A stretch of 64,000 nt of DNA, taken from positions 1,100,501 through 1,164,500 of the forward strand of contig JADKFU010000005.1 in assembly GCA_016717285.1 (NCBI GenBank). The letters are read 5' to 3'. The notes beneath the pieces were generated by a model. That model was not told where the DNA came from, searched no databases, and saw only the letters and a program-made list of their open reading frames with translations. A program made the translations under genes and the position numbers. The stretch's first letter is position 1; the number at the start of each line of letters is the position of its first letter. Origin of the DNA: Chitinophagaceae bacterium. Lineage in GTDB: Bacteria > Bacteroidota > Bacteroidia > Chitinophagales > UBA10324. Shown in pieces: positions 1 through 9,354 of this stretch.

Positions 1-711
1 TCCAGCATCGAAGGTCAACGTCCGGAAGTGCGCGTGCGACCTCCTTATCCTGTGCAACGTGGGTTGTTTAATAAACCCACGGTAGTAAACAATGTGGAAA
101 CATTAGCGTGTATTCCGTTTATCTTAAAAAATAGCGGAGCTGCATTTGCTTCGATTGGAAAGGGAAAATCAACAGGAACAAAATTGATTTCACTGGATGG
201 ATTTTTTAACCGTCCCGGTATTTATGAAGTGGATATGGGAACATCTTTGCGTTATGTGATTGATGTAATGGGAGAAGGATTTACAACAGCAATCAAAGCG
301 ATGCACATCGGTGGTCCGTTGGGTGGATTGGTACCTGTAGAAAAAATTGATGACCTGACGATTGACTTTGAATCATTTTCGCAAAACGGATTCCTGTTGG
401 GCCATGCGTCGGTGGTTTGCATTCCCAAAACTTTTCCATTGATACAATATATGGAGCACCTCTTTCAATTTACCGCGCATGAAAGTTGCGGTAAATGTTT
501 CCCCTGCAGATTGGGCGCGACACGAGGATATGAGTTGCTTCAAAAAGCACAACAGGAAGATTATAAAATTGATAAAGAATTATTTACAGATTTAATTACC
601 ACGATGGAAGCAGGTTCATTGTGTGCATTGGGTGGCGGTTTACCTTTGCCCATGCGCAATGCACTGCACTATTTCGAAGAAGAATTGACACCTTTTTTCA
701 TAAACGCATAA
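1..711 (+). CDS. NAD-dependent formate dehydrogenase beta subunit, NuoF/FdsB-like (5' end outside window)
   Basis: The frame is open from base 1, so this is the C-terminal 236 residues of a longer protein. It begins in the EGQRPE segment typical of NuoF-like flavoproteins, continues through the SLBB-like region (GGPLGGLVP), and ends with the 4Fe-4S motif ESCGKCFPCR plus a distal Cys in SLCALGG. In the family this subunit binds FMN and a 4Fe-4S cluster and passes electrons between formate dehydrogenase and NAD+. The next gene starts 3 bases after the stop and encodes a formate dehydrogenase-type molybdoenzyme. That context argues for a cytoplasmic NAD-linked formate dehydrogenase rather than respiratory complex I. 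A [NiFe]-hydrogenase HoxF is less likely. Reliable as a NuoF-family protein; the exact role is inferred from the neighbour. Confidence 0.88.
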   Translation, partial: SSIEGQRPEVRVRPPYPVQRGLFNKPTVVNNVETLACIPFILKNSGAAFASIGKGKSTGTKLISLDGFFNRPGIYEVDMGTSLRYVIDVMGEGFTTAIKAMHIGGPLGGLVPVEKIDDLTIDFESFSQNGFLLGHASVVCIPKTFPLIQYMEHLFQFTAHESCGKCFPCRLGATRGYELLQKAQQEDYKIDKELFTDLITTMEAGSLCALGGGLPLPMRNALHYFEEELTPFFINA

Positions 712-714
712 TTG

Positions 715-3513
715 ATGAAAACAGAAACCATCACTCAATCAGCAGCACTGCTTCAACACAAGCAGAATGGAACGGTGAAGAATGGTTTTTTGACTTCGCA
801 GGTTGCTTATGTAAACAATAAGCCTTATGACCTGAAGGAAGGCGAAACAATTTTATCCTTTATGCGCCGGCATTTTGGAAAAGATGCCGTGCCCACTTTA
901 TGTGATGCGCCTAATCTTGAGCCTTTTGGTTCGTGCAGGGTTTGCAGCGTGGATGTTGCACTTGTAAAAGATGGTCCGGCGAAAGCACAGGCTGCTTGTC
1001 ACACTCCGATAATTCCCGGCTCTTACATCTTTCCGGATTCTGATCGCATACAAAGTCTTCGCAGAAATATCATTGAACTGGTGTTAACCGATCATCCTTT
1101 GGATTGCCTCACCTGCGAAGTAAACAACAACTGCGAATTGCAAACCGTTGCTGCGCGCGTTGGTGTAAGAGATGTTCGTTATCCGGCAGGTAAAAATCAT
1201 CTGGATAAGAAAAAGGATCTGAGTCATCCTTATATGACTTCAGATTTATCTAAATGCATCAATTGTTTTCGCTGTGTACGTGCCTGCGATGAAATACAGG
1301 GACAATTTGTGCTGAGCATGGCAGGAAGAGGCTTTGACAGTCACATTGTAAAAGGCCAGGAAGTAAGTTTCAATGAAAGTGACTGTGTAAGTTGTGGTGC
1401 CTGCGCACAGGCTTGTCCGACTTCTGCTATCAGTGATATTTTTGAATCGAAGTCAATTGTGTTTGATACCAAAGAGAGAACGGTTTGTACGTATTGCGGC
1501 GTTGGCTGCAACCTCGAAGTAGCAGTGAAAGGTGGAAAAATAAAATCTATTCAGGCGCCTTATGATGCGGCGGCGAATGGCGGGCATACCTGTTTAAAGG
1601 GACGTTATGCATTCTCTTTCTATGATCATCCGGATCGATTAAGAAGTCCGATGATAAAGAGAGATGGAGTATTTGTGGAATCGACCTGGGAGGAGGCGTA
1701 TGATTTTATAGCAGAGAAACTTACTCACATAAAAACTGAGTTTGGCCCTGATGCCATTGCCGGTATTTCTTCCGCCCGTTGTACCAATGAAGAGAATTAC
1801 ATCATGCAGAAATTTATCCGTGCTGTTATCGGTACGAATAATATTGATAGTTGCGCGCGTGTATGTCATTCGCCGACTGCATTAGGTATGCAACGGACGT
1901 TTGGAACCGGTGCAGCTACAAATTCAATCATTGATTTAGAATATACCGATTGCATGATGGTGATCGGTGCTAATCCAACTGATGCACATCCTGTTACAGG
2001 AGCAAAGTTGAAGCAGACAGCGATGAAGGGGAAAAAACTGATCATCATTGATCCGCGCAAAACAGAACTTACCAAATATGCAGATCATCATTTACAGTTA
2101 AGGCCGGGAACAAATGTTGCACTCCTGAACATGATGTTGTATTACATCATTCAGGAAAAGCTGGAAGACATTTCCTTTATTCAATCCCGTACGGAAGGAT
2201 ATGATGAATTCAGCCAACAGATTTTAGCATTGAATATTGAGGAGATGGAGCGATTGACTGGTGTTGATCGCAATGAAGTAAAAGCAGCCGCTATTACGTA
2301 TGCTACTGCAAAGAATGCAATGTCCTTTCACGGATTGGGAGTGACCGAACATTCTCAGGGAACCTATACTGTAATGCTGATCGCAGACCTTGCCATGATC
2401 ACCGGAAACATCGGCAGGAGAGGTGTTGGTGTAAATCCTTTACGCGGACAAAACAATGTGCAGGGTGCCGCTGATATGGGTTGTCAGCCACACCAGGGAG
2501 CAGGTTATTTTGATGTAACAAATGTGGAGTACCATAAAAAATACGAAGAGTTTTACAATGCGAAATTGCCGATTCACCTCGGCTATAAAATTCCGCAGAT
2601 GTATGATGCTGCATTAAGCGATAAGTTAAAAGCCATTTGGGTGATTGGAGAAGACATGGCGCAGACAGATCCTAACACACATCATGTAGTGGCTGCCTTG
2701 CAGAAACTGGATTTGTTTGTGGTGCAGGAATTATTCATGACTGAAACTGCAAAATTGGCCACCGTGATTTTGCCTGGTGCTTCATTTTTAGAAAAGAGCG
2801 GAACATTTACCAATGGTGAACGGAGAATTCAGCGTGTCAATAAAATTGTGGAACCTATAGAAGGAACAAAATGTGACGGACAGATTATTGCTGACATCAT
2901 GAACAGGATGGGTTATGCGCAACCTGACTATGATCCTGATACAATGTTGCAGGAGATCTCGCAGATCGTTCCCTTCTTTGCCGGTGTAAAGTGGGATGAG
3001 TTGGGCGATAATGGTAAACAGTGGCCGGTAGCTCCCGGTGGTGATGACACAGAGATATTGCATGTGGATTCATTCAAAAGAGGCAAAGGAAAATTTGTAT
3101 ACAACGATTTCAAAGAGTCTGCAGAAATCACACAGCATGGAAAATCTTTTCCGTATATCATCACTACCAATCGTGAACTCGAACATTACAATTGCGGCGC
3201 TATGACACGCCGTACACGTAATGCTGATATTCTTACGGAGGATGTTTTATTGATTAATGAAGCAGATGCTTCCAAACATTTCATTCAGGATGGCGACATG
3301 GTATGCGTTGAATCTGCTCGTGGAAAGGTGGACATCAAAGCCAGGATTACAGATGAAGTGAAGCCGGGTATTTTAAGCTCAACATTTCATTTTCCTGAAA
3401 TCATGCTCAACAACATCACTTCCAGCATCAGCGACAGTGAAGCCATGTGCCCGGAATATAAAGTGGTGGCCTGCAATATCAGGAAGAGTAAAGGGAAATA
3501 TAAAGTGGGTTAG
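715..3513 (+). CDS. fdhF: Formate dehydrogenase alpha subunit, molybdopterin-dependent, NAD-linked type
   Basis: A 932-residue enzyme. The N-terminus is a NuoG-like 2Fe-2S domain (C63, C74, C77 and a Cys near 93). Next come a His/Cys-rich segment (DCLTCEVNNNC), two 4Fe-4S ferredoxin motifs (CINCFRCVRAC, CVSCGACAQAC), the molybdoenzyme 4Fe-4S domain (CTYCGVGC from C258), the catalytic molybdopterin domain and the dinucleotide-binding tail. The active-site position is Cys384 in ARVCHSPT, so this is a cysteine and not a selenocysteine enzyme. The family oxidises formate to CO2 and sends electrons through the NuoF-like subunit encoded just upstream to NAD+. A TTG at 712 precedes the ATG at 715; the ATG is preferred. 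No signal peptide is visible, which fits a cytoplasmic enzyme. Mo-cofactor chaperone genes are not in view downstream. Confidence 0.93.
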   Translation: MKTETITQSAALLQHKQNGTVKNGFLTSQVAYVNNKPYDLKEGETILSFMRRHFGKDAVPTLCDAPNLEPFGSCRVCSVDVALVKDGPAKAQAACHTPIIPGSYIFPDSDRIQSLRRNIIELVLTDHPLDCLTCEVNNNCELQTVAARVGVRDVRYPAGKNHLDKKKDLSHPYMTSDLSKCINCFRCVRACDEIQGQFVLSMAGRGFDSHIVKGQEVSFNESDCVSCGACAQACPTSAISDIFESKSIVFDTKERTVCTYCGVGCNLEVAVKGGKIKSIQAPYDAAANGGHTCLKGRYAFSFYDHPDRLRSPMIKRDGVFVESTWEEAYDFIAEKLTHIKTEFGPDAIAGISSARCTNEENYIMQKFIRAVIGTNNIDSCARVCHSPTALGMQRTFGTGAATNSIIDLEYTDCMMVIGANPTDAHPVTGAKLKQTAMKGKKLIIIDPRKTELTKYADHHLQLRPGTNVALLNMMLYYIIQEKLEDISFIQSRTEGYDEFSQQILALNIEEMERLTGVDRNEVKAAAITYATAKNAMSFHGLGVTEHSQGTYTVMLIADLAMITGNIGRRGVGVNPLRGQNNVQGAADMGCQPHQGAGYFDVTNVEYHKKYEEFYNAKLPIHLGYKIPQMYDAALSDKLKAIWVIGEDMAQTDPNTHHVVAALQKLDLFVVQELFMTETAKLATVILPGASFLEKSGTFTNGERRIQRVNKIVEPIEGTKCDGQIIADIMNRMGYAQPDYDPDTMLQEISQIVPFFAGVKWDELGDNGKQWPVAPGGDDTEILHVDSFKRGKGKFVYNDFKESAEITQHGKSFPYIITTNRELEHYNCGAMTRRTRNADILTEDVLLINEADASKHFIQDGDMVCVESARGKVDIKARITDEVKPGILSSTFHFPEIMLNNITSSISDSEAMCPEYKVVACNIRKSKGKYKVG

Positions 3514-3642
3514 CAGATTGGTGTAATCTCAAAAACCCGCGCGCGTTTACCTCAAAGATTTCCTGAACAGGTGATCGGGTTAGTTGGATGGTTTAATTGT
3601 TTAATTTAACAATTCAGCCATGTAACCATTTGGCCAACCCTC

Positions 3643-6600
3643 TCAATACGGATGTGCAACAAATAACCCATAACTCACAGTAGGCTCCAGTAAATTATAA
3701 TCCTGTCCATCAGGAATGCCGTCACCTGTAATGTCAGATATATTATAACCGAAATCCGGTAAGGTAACATCCGGTTCCAGTGCATTAAAGTCTCCGCCAT
3801 CTATAGAACCATTCTGATCAATATCTCCGCTATAGATCGCCCAGACTCCATCAGCAGGAAAAAGAACCATTTGCGGGTTTGGATTAAAAGGATCGGGAAA
3901 AGCTTGTGTTATGCCGGATGAGAAATCATAGAATACGGAAGTGTCCATAAGCACCGGAGCTGCACTCCATGTTTGCAAAGCATTTTTATAATGTATGGTA
4001 ATGTAATAGGAATTACCGGACAATTCTCCGGGGAAAACACAATTGGCAAGACCATCCGTCTGTAAAACAGTTTTGAAGGAAGCAACCGGAAGATCGGTTG
4101 TTGCGGCATCAAACAGTTCTATTGTTACTGTATCTACCTGTATGGATGCAGGATCTGTATCAATTCCTGCATTACTCAAAACCGGCTTCATCATTCCTCC
4201 ACCAATATAATATCCTTCAATAAAAAATTTTAAATGGACGGTAATAGTACAGTTATTGACCAGTACTGTTATTGAATTGGAATTCGCAGTACTGCATGCA
4301 TTGCTGACATTGCACACATATGACCCGTTTGTATTAACAGATAAATTTTGATTTGTTGCACCCGGAATAATGGTTCCGTCTTTTTTCCAGGCGTAAGAAT
4401 AACCTGAATTAATGTTAACACTCAACACCACGCTTTCTCCATTGCAAATTGTTGTGGATCCATTGGATGATATTAACGGAACATTGCCTGAATACGTTAA
4501 TAAGACATCATCAATCCTGTATTGCGTGACGGTTCCTGTTTGAGTAAACTTTATCCAAAGATTAGCAACAGCAGGAATTGATCCACTGGCTGTACGGTAA
4601 TACCAATTGGAAGTGCCGCTGCCCGATGGTAAAGCGGGGAAAGCAAGATTGGAGTACGTTATGCCATCACTGCTGTACTGAATTAATAAATCTCCACCTG
4701 TGGATGCTGTTGTGCTTTTGAATATTCCGAATGAAAGTTGAAGATCAGCCAGTCCTGAAGTATTGATACCGGAAATAATAAAATTTCTGTTTGCAGTATT
4801 CGTAATAAAAATATTTGCACCGCCCGAGGCACCTGCATAAACTCCGGACGAACTTTGTGTGTTCCGCACGTCTGCAGTCCCTGACAGCGTGAGGTTATCA
4901 TTATCAAATCCATTGTTCGTTTCATGAAGGGTAATTGCTGTAGTGGTAGTTACACTTCCCATTGTTTCGGTAAATACATTTCCATTGGGTTGACTAATAC
5001 TGGAAACAACAACCGGTGAGGATGTAGAATAACATCCGGTCGATAATGTCACCGTCGCAAAATAATTTCCTGCAGTTGAAACAACTATCGATTGTGTAGT
5101 TGCTCCTGTAGACCATAAATAACTATTGCCGCTGCTTGCAGTAAGTGTAACAGATGATCCGTTGCAGATGGAAACCGGTCCTGCAGGAGAAATGGTTACT
5201 GCCGGATTCGTATTCACCAGGACAGAAGCCGGACTCATTCCATTGTTTGCCGCATTTACATCACCAGTCATTACAGTATAACTATTGAAAGTATAAGTTC
5301 CTGCAGTACTCATGTTGTAGGTGCTGTCGAATGTAATGTTGAAAGAAGCATTTCCTGCTAAGGAACCTGTGGTGATTGTTTTAGAAAATGTATGATTACC
5401 CGCGGAAGGATTCGTTGTTACTATTATCACTTGTAAATTATGGGAAGGAAATTTTACAGTATCAGTTCCGAAATTTTTCACCTGCACCTGCAATGTTTGA
5501 TTGGCAACCGGGCAGATGGAGGAAGCAGGTAAATTCAATGCCAGCACACCAACATCCGGAGGTGCTGCACCACCATACTGAAAATTAAATTTTCCGATCA
5601 CAGGCAAATGATCAGATGCATAGTGCAACGCGTTCGCAACGTTCAAGGAAACCGCGTTGTTCGGCATCCTGTTTATGGAATCGTTGTAGTGATTGCCATC
5701 ATTTCCATAGCCGGTTTGAGAATTTGCTACATAAGTTACTCCGCCAGTCTGACTGATTGCTTTCGAGTATAAAATCAAATCAAAACGATCATCGATGCCA
5801 CCGGTTGATCCACCGCCAAATGATCTCGTCCGCGTAGATTGGGTGTGATGAATTGCATAACTGCTGTTGTTCCATGAACCTGTCATGGCTATCGGATCGA
5901 TAAAATGCCCTTCATTGCTGCCATTTACCTGCAAGAGTTTCTGGTATCCGCTTTCCGAAGCAGCATAAAAATTAAAATCACCGCACACAATAAAATTTGA
6001 TCCTGCCGGCAATGCATTGGTAACTTTTCTCAAACTGTCCACTTCAAGAGCACGTTGTATTTCGTTTGCTGTTCCTGAACTTGCTTTAAGGTGTACTGCA
6101 TATATTCTGATGGTATCTCCTGAAAGAATGTGTACCAGTTTGAATTCGCTGATGTTTCTCAGATCCGTTTTTATTTTCTTGTTGCTGACAAAAACAAACT
6201 TTCCTGATTTATAAAACAGGCCATTGTCGGTATCGGGGCCATCAATAAAAGCCGCTGCTAAATAGGTGGGTGAGTAAGCATTCATCACTTTCGTCAAAAA
6301 ACCATTCACTCCCGATTGAGAATTCATTTCTTCTACAACAAGAAGATCAGGATTGGTTGCAGCGATGATTGTTCTGAAGTATGGATTTCGAAGTGCAGTA
6401 TCTGCTGTGATATTTCCCGGATCAGGATAGTTGAGTAGGTTATAGGTTATCAACGCTACTTCATCCGATTGCTGGCCGAGGCAATCCGACCCATACAGGA
6501 TACAACCGGTAAGTACCCAAAAGAAAAAACAGGAGAGCCGCAACAATTGAAATAATTGCGATGCGAAAGAATACTGCGGAAAATGCAAGGAACTATTCAA

Positions 6601-6657
6601 AGTAAGAAGACCTGAAGATTGAATAATGGTGTTCGAAAGTAAAAGAGGAACCGGCAT
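3643..6657 (-). CDS. Secreted endonuclease/exonuclease/phosphatase-fold protein with Ig-like, lectin-like and EF-hand C-terminal modules
   Basis: A 1004-residue exported protein. After a hydrophobic segment near residues 35-60 (a late signal peptide, so the true start may be further in) comes an endonuclease/exonuclease/phosphatase domain at about 65-365, with TYNLLNYPDP, VVEEMNS, CGDFNFYA and the closing SDHLPVIGKF. Then come a CARDB-like domain, an Ig-like domain with VSICNGSSVTL, a jelly-roll-like stretch, and a second Ig-like domain with TTICNGESVVL. The C-terminal module starts near FIEGYYIGGG and contains two calcium-loop-like EF-hands (DIDQNGSIDGGDF and DITGDGIPDGQDY) before the end at HPY. 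No ordinary type A or B T9SS domain is visible. Probable role: an extracellular nuclease or phosphodiesterase for scavenging. The fold assignment is firm; the substrate is unknown. Confidence 0.8.
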   Translation of the reverse strand: MPVPLLLSNTIIQSSGLLTLNSSLHFPQYSFASQLFQLLRLSCFFFWVLTGCILYGSDCLGQQSDEVALITYNLLNYPDPGNITADTALRNPYFRTIIAATNPDLLVVEEMNSQSGVNGFLTKVMNAYSPTYLAAAFIDGPDTDNGLFYKSGKFVFVSNKKIKTDLRNISEFKLVHILSGDTIRIYAVHLKASSGTANEIQRALEVDSLRKVTNALPAGSNFIVCGDFNFYAASESGYQKLLQVNGSNEGHFIDPIAMTGSWNNSSYAIHHTQSTRTRSFGGGSTGGIDDRFDLILYSKAISQTGGVTYVANSQTGYGNDGNHYNDSINRMPNNAVSLNVANALHYASDHLPVIGKFNFQYGGAAPPDVGVLALNLPASSICPVANQTLQVQVKNFGTDTVKFPSHNLQVIIVTTNPSAGNHTFSKTITTGSLAGNASFNITFDSTYNMSTAGTYTFNSYTVMTGDVNAANNGMSPASVLVNTNPAVTISPAGPVSICNGSSVTLTASSGNSYLWSTGATTQSIVVSTAGNYFATVTLSTGCYSTSSPVVVSSISQPNGNVFTETMGSVTTTTAITLHETNNGFDNDNLTLSGTADVRNTQSSSGVYAGASGGANIFITNTANRNFIISGINTSGLADLQLSFGIFKSTTASTGGDLLIQYSSDGITYSNLAFPALPSGSGTSNWYYRTASGSIPAVANLWIKFTQTGTVTQYRIDDVLLTYSGNVPLISSNGSTTICNGESVVLSVNINSGYSYAWKKDGTIIPGATNQNLSVNTNGSYVCNVSNACSTANSNSITVLVNNCTITVHLKFFIEGYYIGGGMMKPVLSNAGIDTDPASIQVDTVTIELFDAATTDLPVASFKTVLQTDGLANCVFPGELSGNSYYITIHYKNALQTWSAAPVLMDTSVFYDFSSGITQAFPDPFNPNPQMVLFPADGVWAIYSGDIDQNGSIDGGDFNALEPDVTLPDFGYNISDITGDGIPDGQDYNLLEPTVSYGLFVAHPY

Positions 6658-6765
6658 CGTAAATATAGAAACATTTACATAAGTCCGGAATGTGTGTGAT
6701 GGATCATTTCAGATAAAAAGTTGCCGGAGGAATTTATTCTTTAATGTTTTTCCTATTTTCAACTC

Positions 6766-7935
6766 ATGCTCTTCACACCTGTAAAAATCGGTCCATTGAA
6801 ACTTCGCAACCTGTTTATTCGTGCCGCTGCTTTCGAAGGCATGAGTCCGCAGCATGGAGTTTCTCAAAAGTTGATTAATTATCATCAGTCAGTTGCTGCG
6901 GGAGGCATTGGAATGACGACCGTTGCGTATGCCGCCGTATCAAAAAACGGACTTTCCTTTCCACATCAGTTATGGTTGCGCGCAGAAGTTGTTCCGCCAT
7001 TGAGAAAGTTGACGGATGCTGTTCACGCGCAGGGTGCTGCCGCTTCGATTCAGCTTGGCCATTGCGGAAATATGTCGAAGCGAAGTGTTACCGGTACACG
7101 ACCTGTTGCTCCCTCTGCACGATTCAATATGTATGCTCCATCATTTCCCAGGGCAATGCGAAAAGTTGAAATTCCGGAAATGGCAAAATCATTTGGCAAT
7201 GCTGTCCGGTTAGCACAACAGGCAGGATTTGATGCGGTGGAAATTCACGCAGGGCATGGTTATCTCATCAGCCAGTTTCTTTCTCCGTTTACCAATCATC
7301 GCAAAGATGAATTCGGAGGATCATTGATCAATCGGATGAGATTTCTTAAAATGGTAATCGATGAAGTGATGGAGGCAGCAGCAACAAAGACTGCTGTGTT
7401 GGTAAAAATGAATATGCGCGATGGTTTTGAAGGAGGAATGGAAATCGATGAATCGCTGCAGGTTGCAGCCATGCTTGAAAATGCCGGCGTTCATGCACTT
7501 GTTTTGAGCGGAGGATTTGTGAGTCGCGCACCAATGTATGTATTGCGGGGAGCAATGCCGGTTAATACACTTGCACTCCATACAGAAAGTATGATGCTCA
7601 GCATTCTTGTTAAATATTTTGGAAAGTTTCTGGTGAAAGAAGTTCCATTCACCGAAAATTATTTCCTGGAAGATGCGCGGCTGTTTCGTAAAGCATTAAA
7701 GCTGCCTTTGGTTTATGTAGGCGGAATACTATCAAAAGAAAATATTGAACAGGTTTTATCAGCGGGATTTGATGCCGTTGCCATTGCACGGGCGTTGATT
7801 CGTGATCCTGATTTCATCAATAAACTTTTGCGCTCGGAATTGCTTCATTCTGCCTGCGATACCTGTAATTATTGCGTTGCACTAATTTATGACGGGCCAT
7901 TCAGTTGTATTCAAAACGACAGAATGGGTCTTTGA
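6766..7935 (+). CDS. NADH:flavin oxidoreductase, Old Yellow Enzyme family
   Basis: A 389-residue FMN-binding TIM barrel. It has the N-terminal LFTPVKIGPLKLRNLFIRAA segment, the catalytic-barrel segment GFDAVEIHAGHGYLISQFLSP, the following NHRKDEFGGSLINRMRF, and the late FMN phosphate-binding region VYVGGIL...GFDAVAIARALIRDPD. The tail CDTCNYC resembles the Cys cluster of 2,4-dienoyl-CoA reductase-like members, but no second flavin domain follows, so this is the short single-domain form. The family reduces activated C=C bonds using NAD(P)H. It stands alone between a secreted nuclease-like gene on the other strand and a potassium channel. The natural substrate cannot be read from sequence. Confidence 0.9.
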   Translation: MLFTPVKIGPLKLRNLFIRAAAFEGMSPQHGVSQKLINYHQSVAAGGIGMTTVAYAAVSKNGLSFPHQLWLRAEVVPPLRKLTDAVHAQGAAASIQLGHCGNMSKRSVTGTRPVAPSARFNMYAPSFPRAMRKVEIPEMAKSFGNAVRLAQQAGFDAVEIHAGHGYLISQFLSPFTNHRKDEFGGSLINRMRFLKMVIDEVMEAAATKTAVLVKMNMRDGFEGGMEIDESLQVAAMLENAGVHALVLSGGFVSRAPMYVLRGAMPVNTLALHTESMMLSILVKYFGKFLVKEVPFTENYFLEDARLFRKALKLPLVYVGGILSKENIEQVLSAGFDAVAIARALIRDPDFINKLLRSELLHSACDTCNYCVALIYDGPFSCIQNDRMGL

Positions 7936-8169
7936 AAAGAAAAACAAAGCATTGATAGGCGGCTAAAATTGAATGAAGAAATGCTTGCTTCAACATTCGC
8001 TCCGTTCCGCATCCGCTCCATGAGCCTGTCAAAGGGTTCGATGTTTGCAATGATGCAGCAGGTATCATTACGTTGACGCCGCCAATTGTTGATTGCGTAC
8101 ATTACTTGCACAACTCCTATCGCTTCATCACTTTTGCATTGAAACGTCAAACTCAATAAAACTTCAATA

Positions 8170-9147
8170 ATGATAAAACAGGAAACTCCGCAATCATTGC
8201 GTCATGACGACAGTACAGGTCTGAGTGCGAAGGTGCAATCGCGCAACCGGCATTCATTCAAACCAAATGGATCATTTAATGTGATCGTTGAAGGGCTCCC
8301 CTGGCTGAAACCCTACGAAATGTACCACGGACTTATCACCATGTCGTGGTGGAAATTTAATCTTACGGTGCTGATCACTTTTCTCACCGTGAATAGTTTT
8401 TTTGCCGCAATATATTTCCTGATAGGTGTGAATGAACTCACCGCTTACAGTGGCACCTCTGAATGGGAAGCCTTTCAACATTGCTTCTTTTTCAGCGCCC
8501 AATCTCTAACTACAGTTGGATATGGACGAATTGCTCCGGTCGGACCTGCTACAAGTTGGGTGGCCTCCTTCGAAGCCATGACAGGCCTGTTGATTTTTGC
8601 ATTGGCAACCGGTTTATTATATGGTAAATTTTCAAGGCCCAGTGCGCGCATTATTCATAGCAACAATGCGCTTGTTTCACCTTATCAATCGGAAACTGCG
8701 TTCATGTTCCGAATCGCCAATAAACGTACTTCGCAATTGGTGGATGCCGATGTGCAGGTTACGTTGAACAAGATTGATGTGGTGAATGGAGAGGAACGCA
8801 GGATGTTTTATCCGCTTAAACTGGAACGTCATCGTATCAATATGCTGCCATTGACCTGGACAGTTGTACATCCTATCAATGAAGAGAGCCCGTTGTATGG
8901 CAAGACGATGGAAGACTGGGAAAAAGAAGACATCGAAATCCTGGTTTACTTCAAAGCATTTGATGAAACATTTGCCAATCACGTTCATTCACGTATTTCC
9001 TATAAAAGGGAAAATCTTGTTTGGGGTGCGAAGTTCATTCTCAATTTTAAGGAGTCACAAGATGGTGCCACTATTCACTATGTGAATATGATTGATGATT
9101 ATGAGACGGTGGAATTGCCGGGATATCGGGCTGCGGCGGGTGCATGA
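8170..9147 (+). CDS. Inward-rectifier potassium channel, KirBac type
   Basis: A 325-residue membrane protein with a slide-helix region (WWKFNLTVLITFLTV), outer helix at about 60-85, pore helix and selectivity filter TVGYGR at about 115-122, inner helix (ASFEAMTGLLIFALATGLLY) and a C-terminal immunoglobulin-like cytoplasmic domain starting with FSRPSARIIHSNNALV. This is the canonical two-helix KirBac architecture and length. The residue after GYG is Arg rather than the more usual Asp. The family carries K+ across the inner membrane. The gene is monocistronic in appearance, with a promoterless-looking 230-base gap upstream that contains no further gene. Confidence 0.93.
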   Translation: MIKQETPQSLRHDDSTGLSAKVQSRNRHSFKPNGSFNVIVEGLPWLKPYEMYHGLITMSWWKFNLTVLITFLTVNSFFAAIYFLIGVNELTAYSGTSEWEAFQHCFFFSAQSLTTVGYGRIAPVGPATSWVASFEAMTGLLIFALATGLLYGKFSRPSARIIHSNNALVSPYQSETAFMFRIANKRTSQLVDADVQVTLNKIDVVNGEERRMFYPLKLERHRINMLPLTWTVVHPINEESPLYGKTMEDWEKEDIEILVYFKAFDETFANHVHSRISYKRENLVWGAKFILNFKESQDGATIHYVNMIDDYETVELPGYRAAAGA

Positions 9148-9327
9148 GTAATGTGTTGACAAAGAATATTCTGTTTTTTTGATCGGGTAAAACTTTCAGA
9201 AAACACCAAACTCTTTCCTGTATGATTACCGGAAAAGCAATTTTCTTCCTAATTCCTAATTCTTAATTCTTAATTCCCCGAAATCTTAAGAAAAAGCTAA
9301 AGTTTTAAAAATAAGAATCCAACCTCT

Positions 9328-9335
9328 TATTTTTG
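9328..9335 (+). promoter_or_regulatory. Bacteroidota -7 box (TATTTTTG) in front of the Bat operon
   Basis: The octamer matches the Bacteroidota TAnnTTTG consensus exactly and lies 19 bases upstream of the moxR ATG. A clear TTTG -33 box is not seen at the normal distance, so this call rests on the -7 element and its position. Confidence 0.4.
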
Positions 9336-9354
9336 ACCCCCGTTAAAAAACGCT

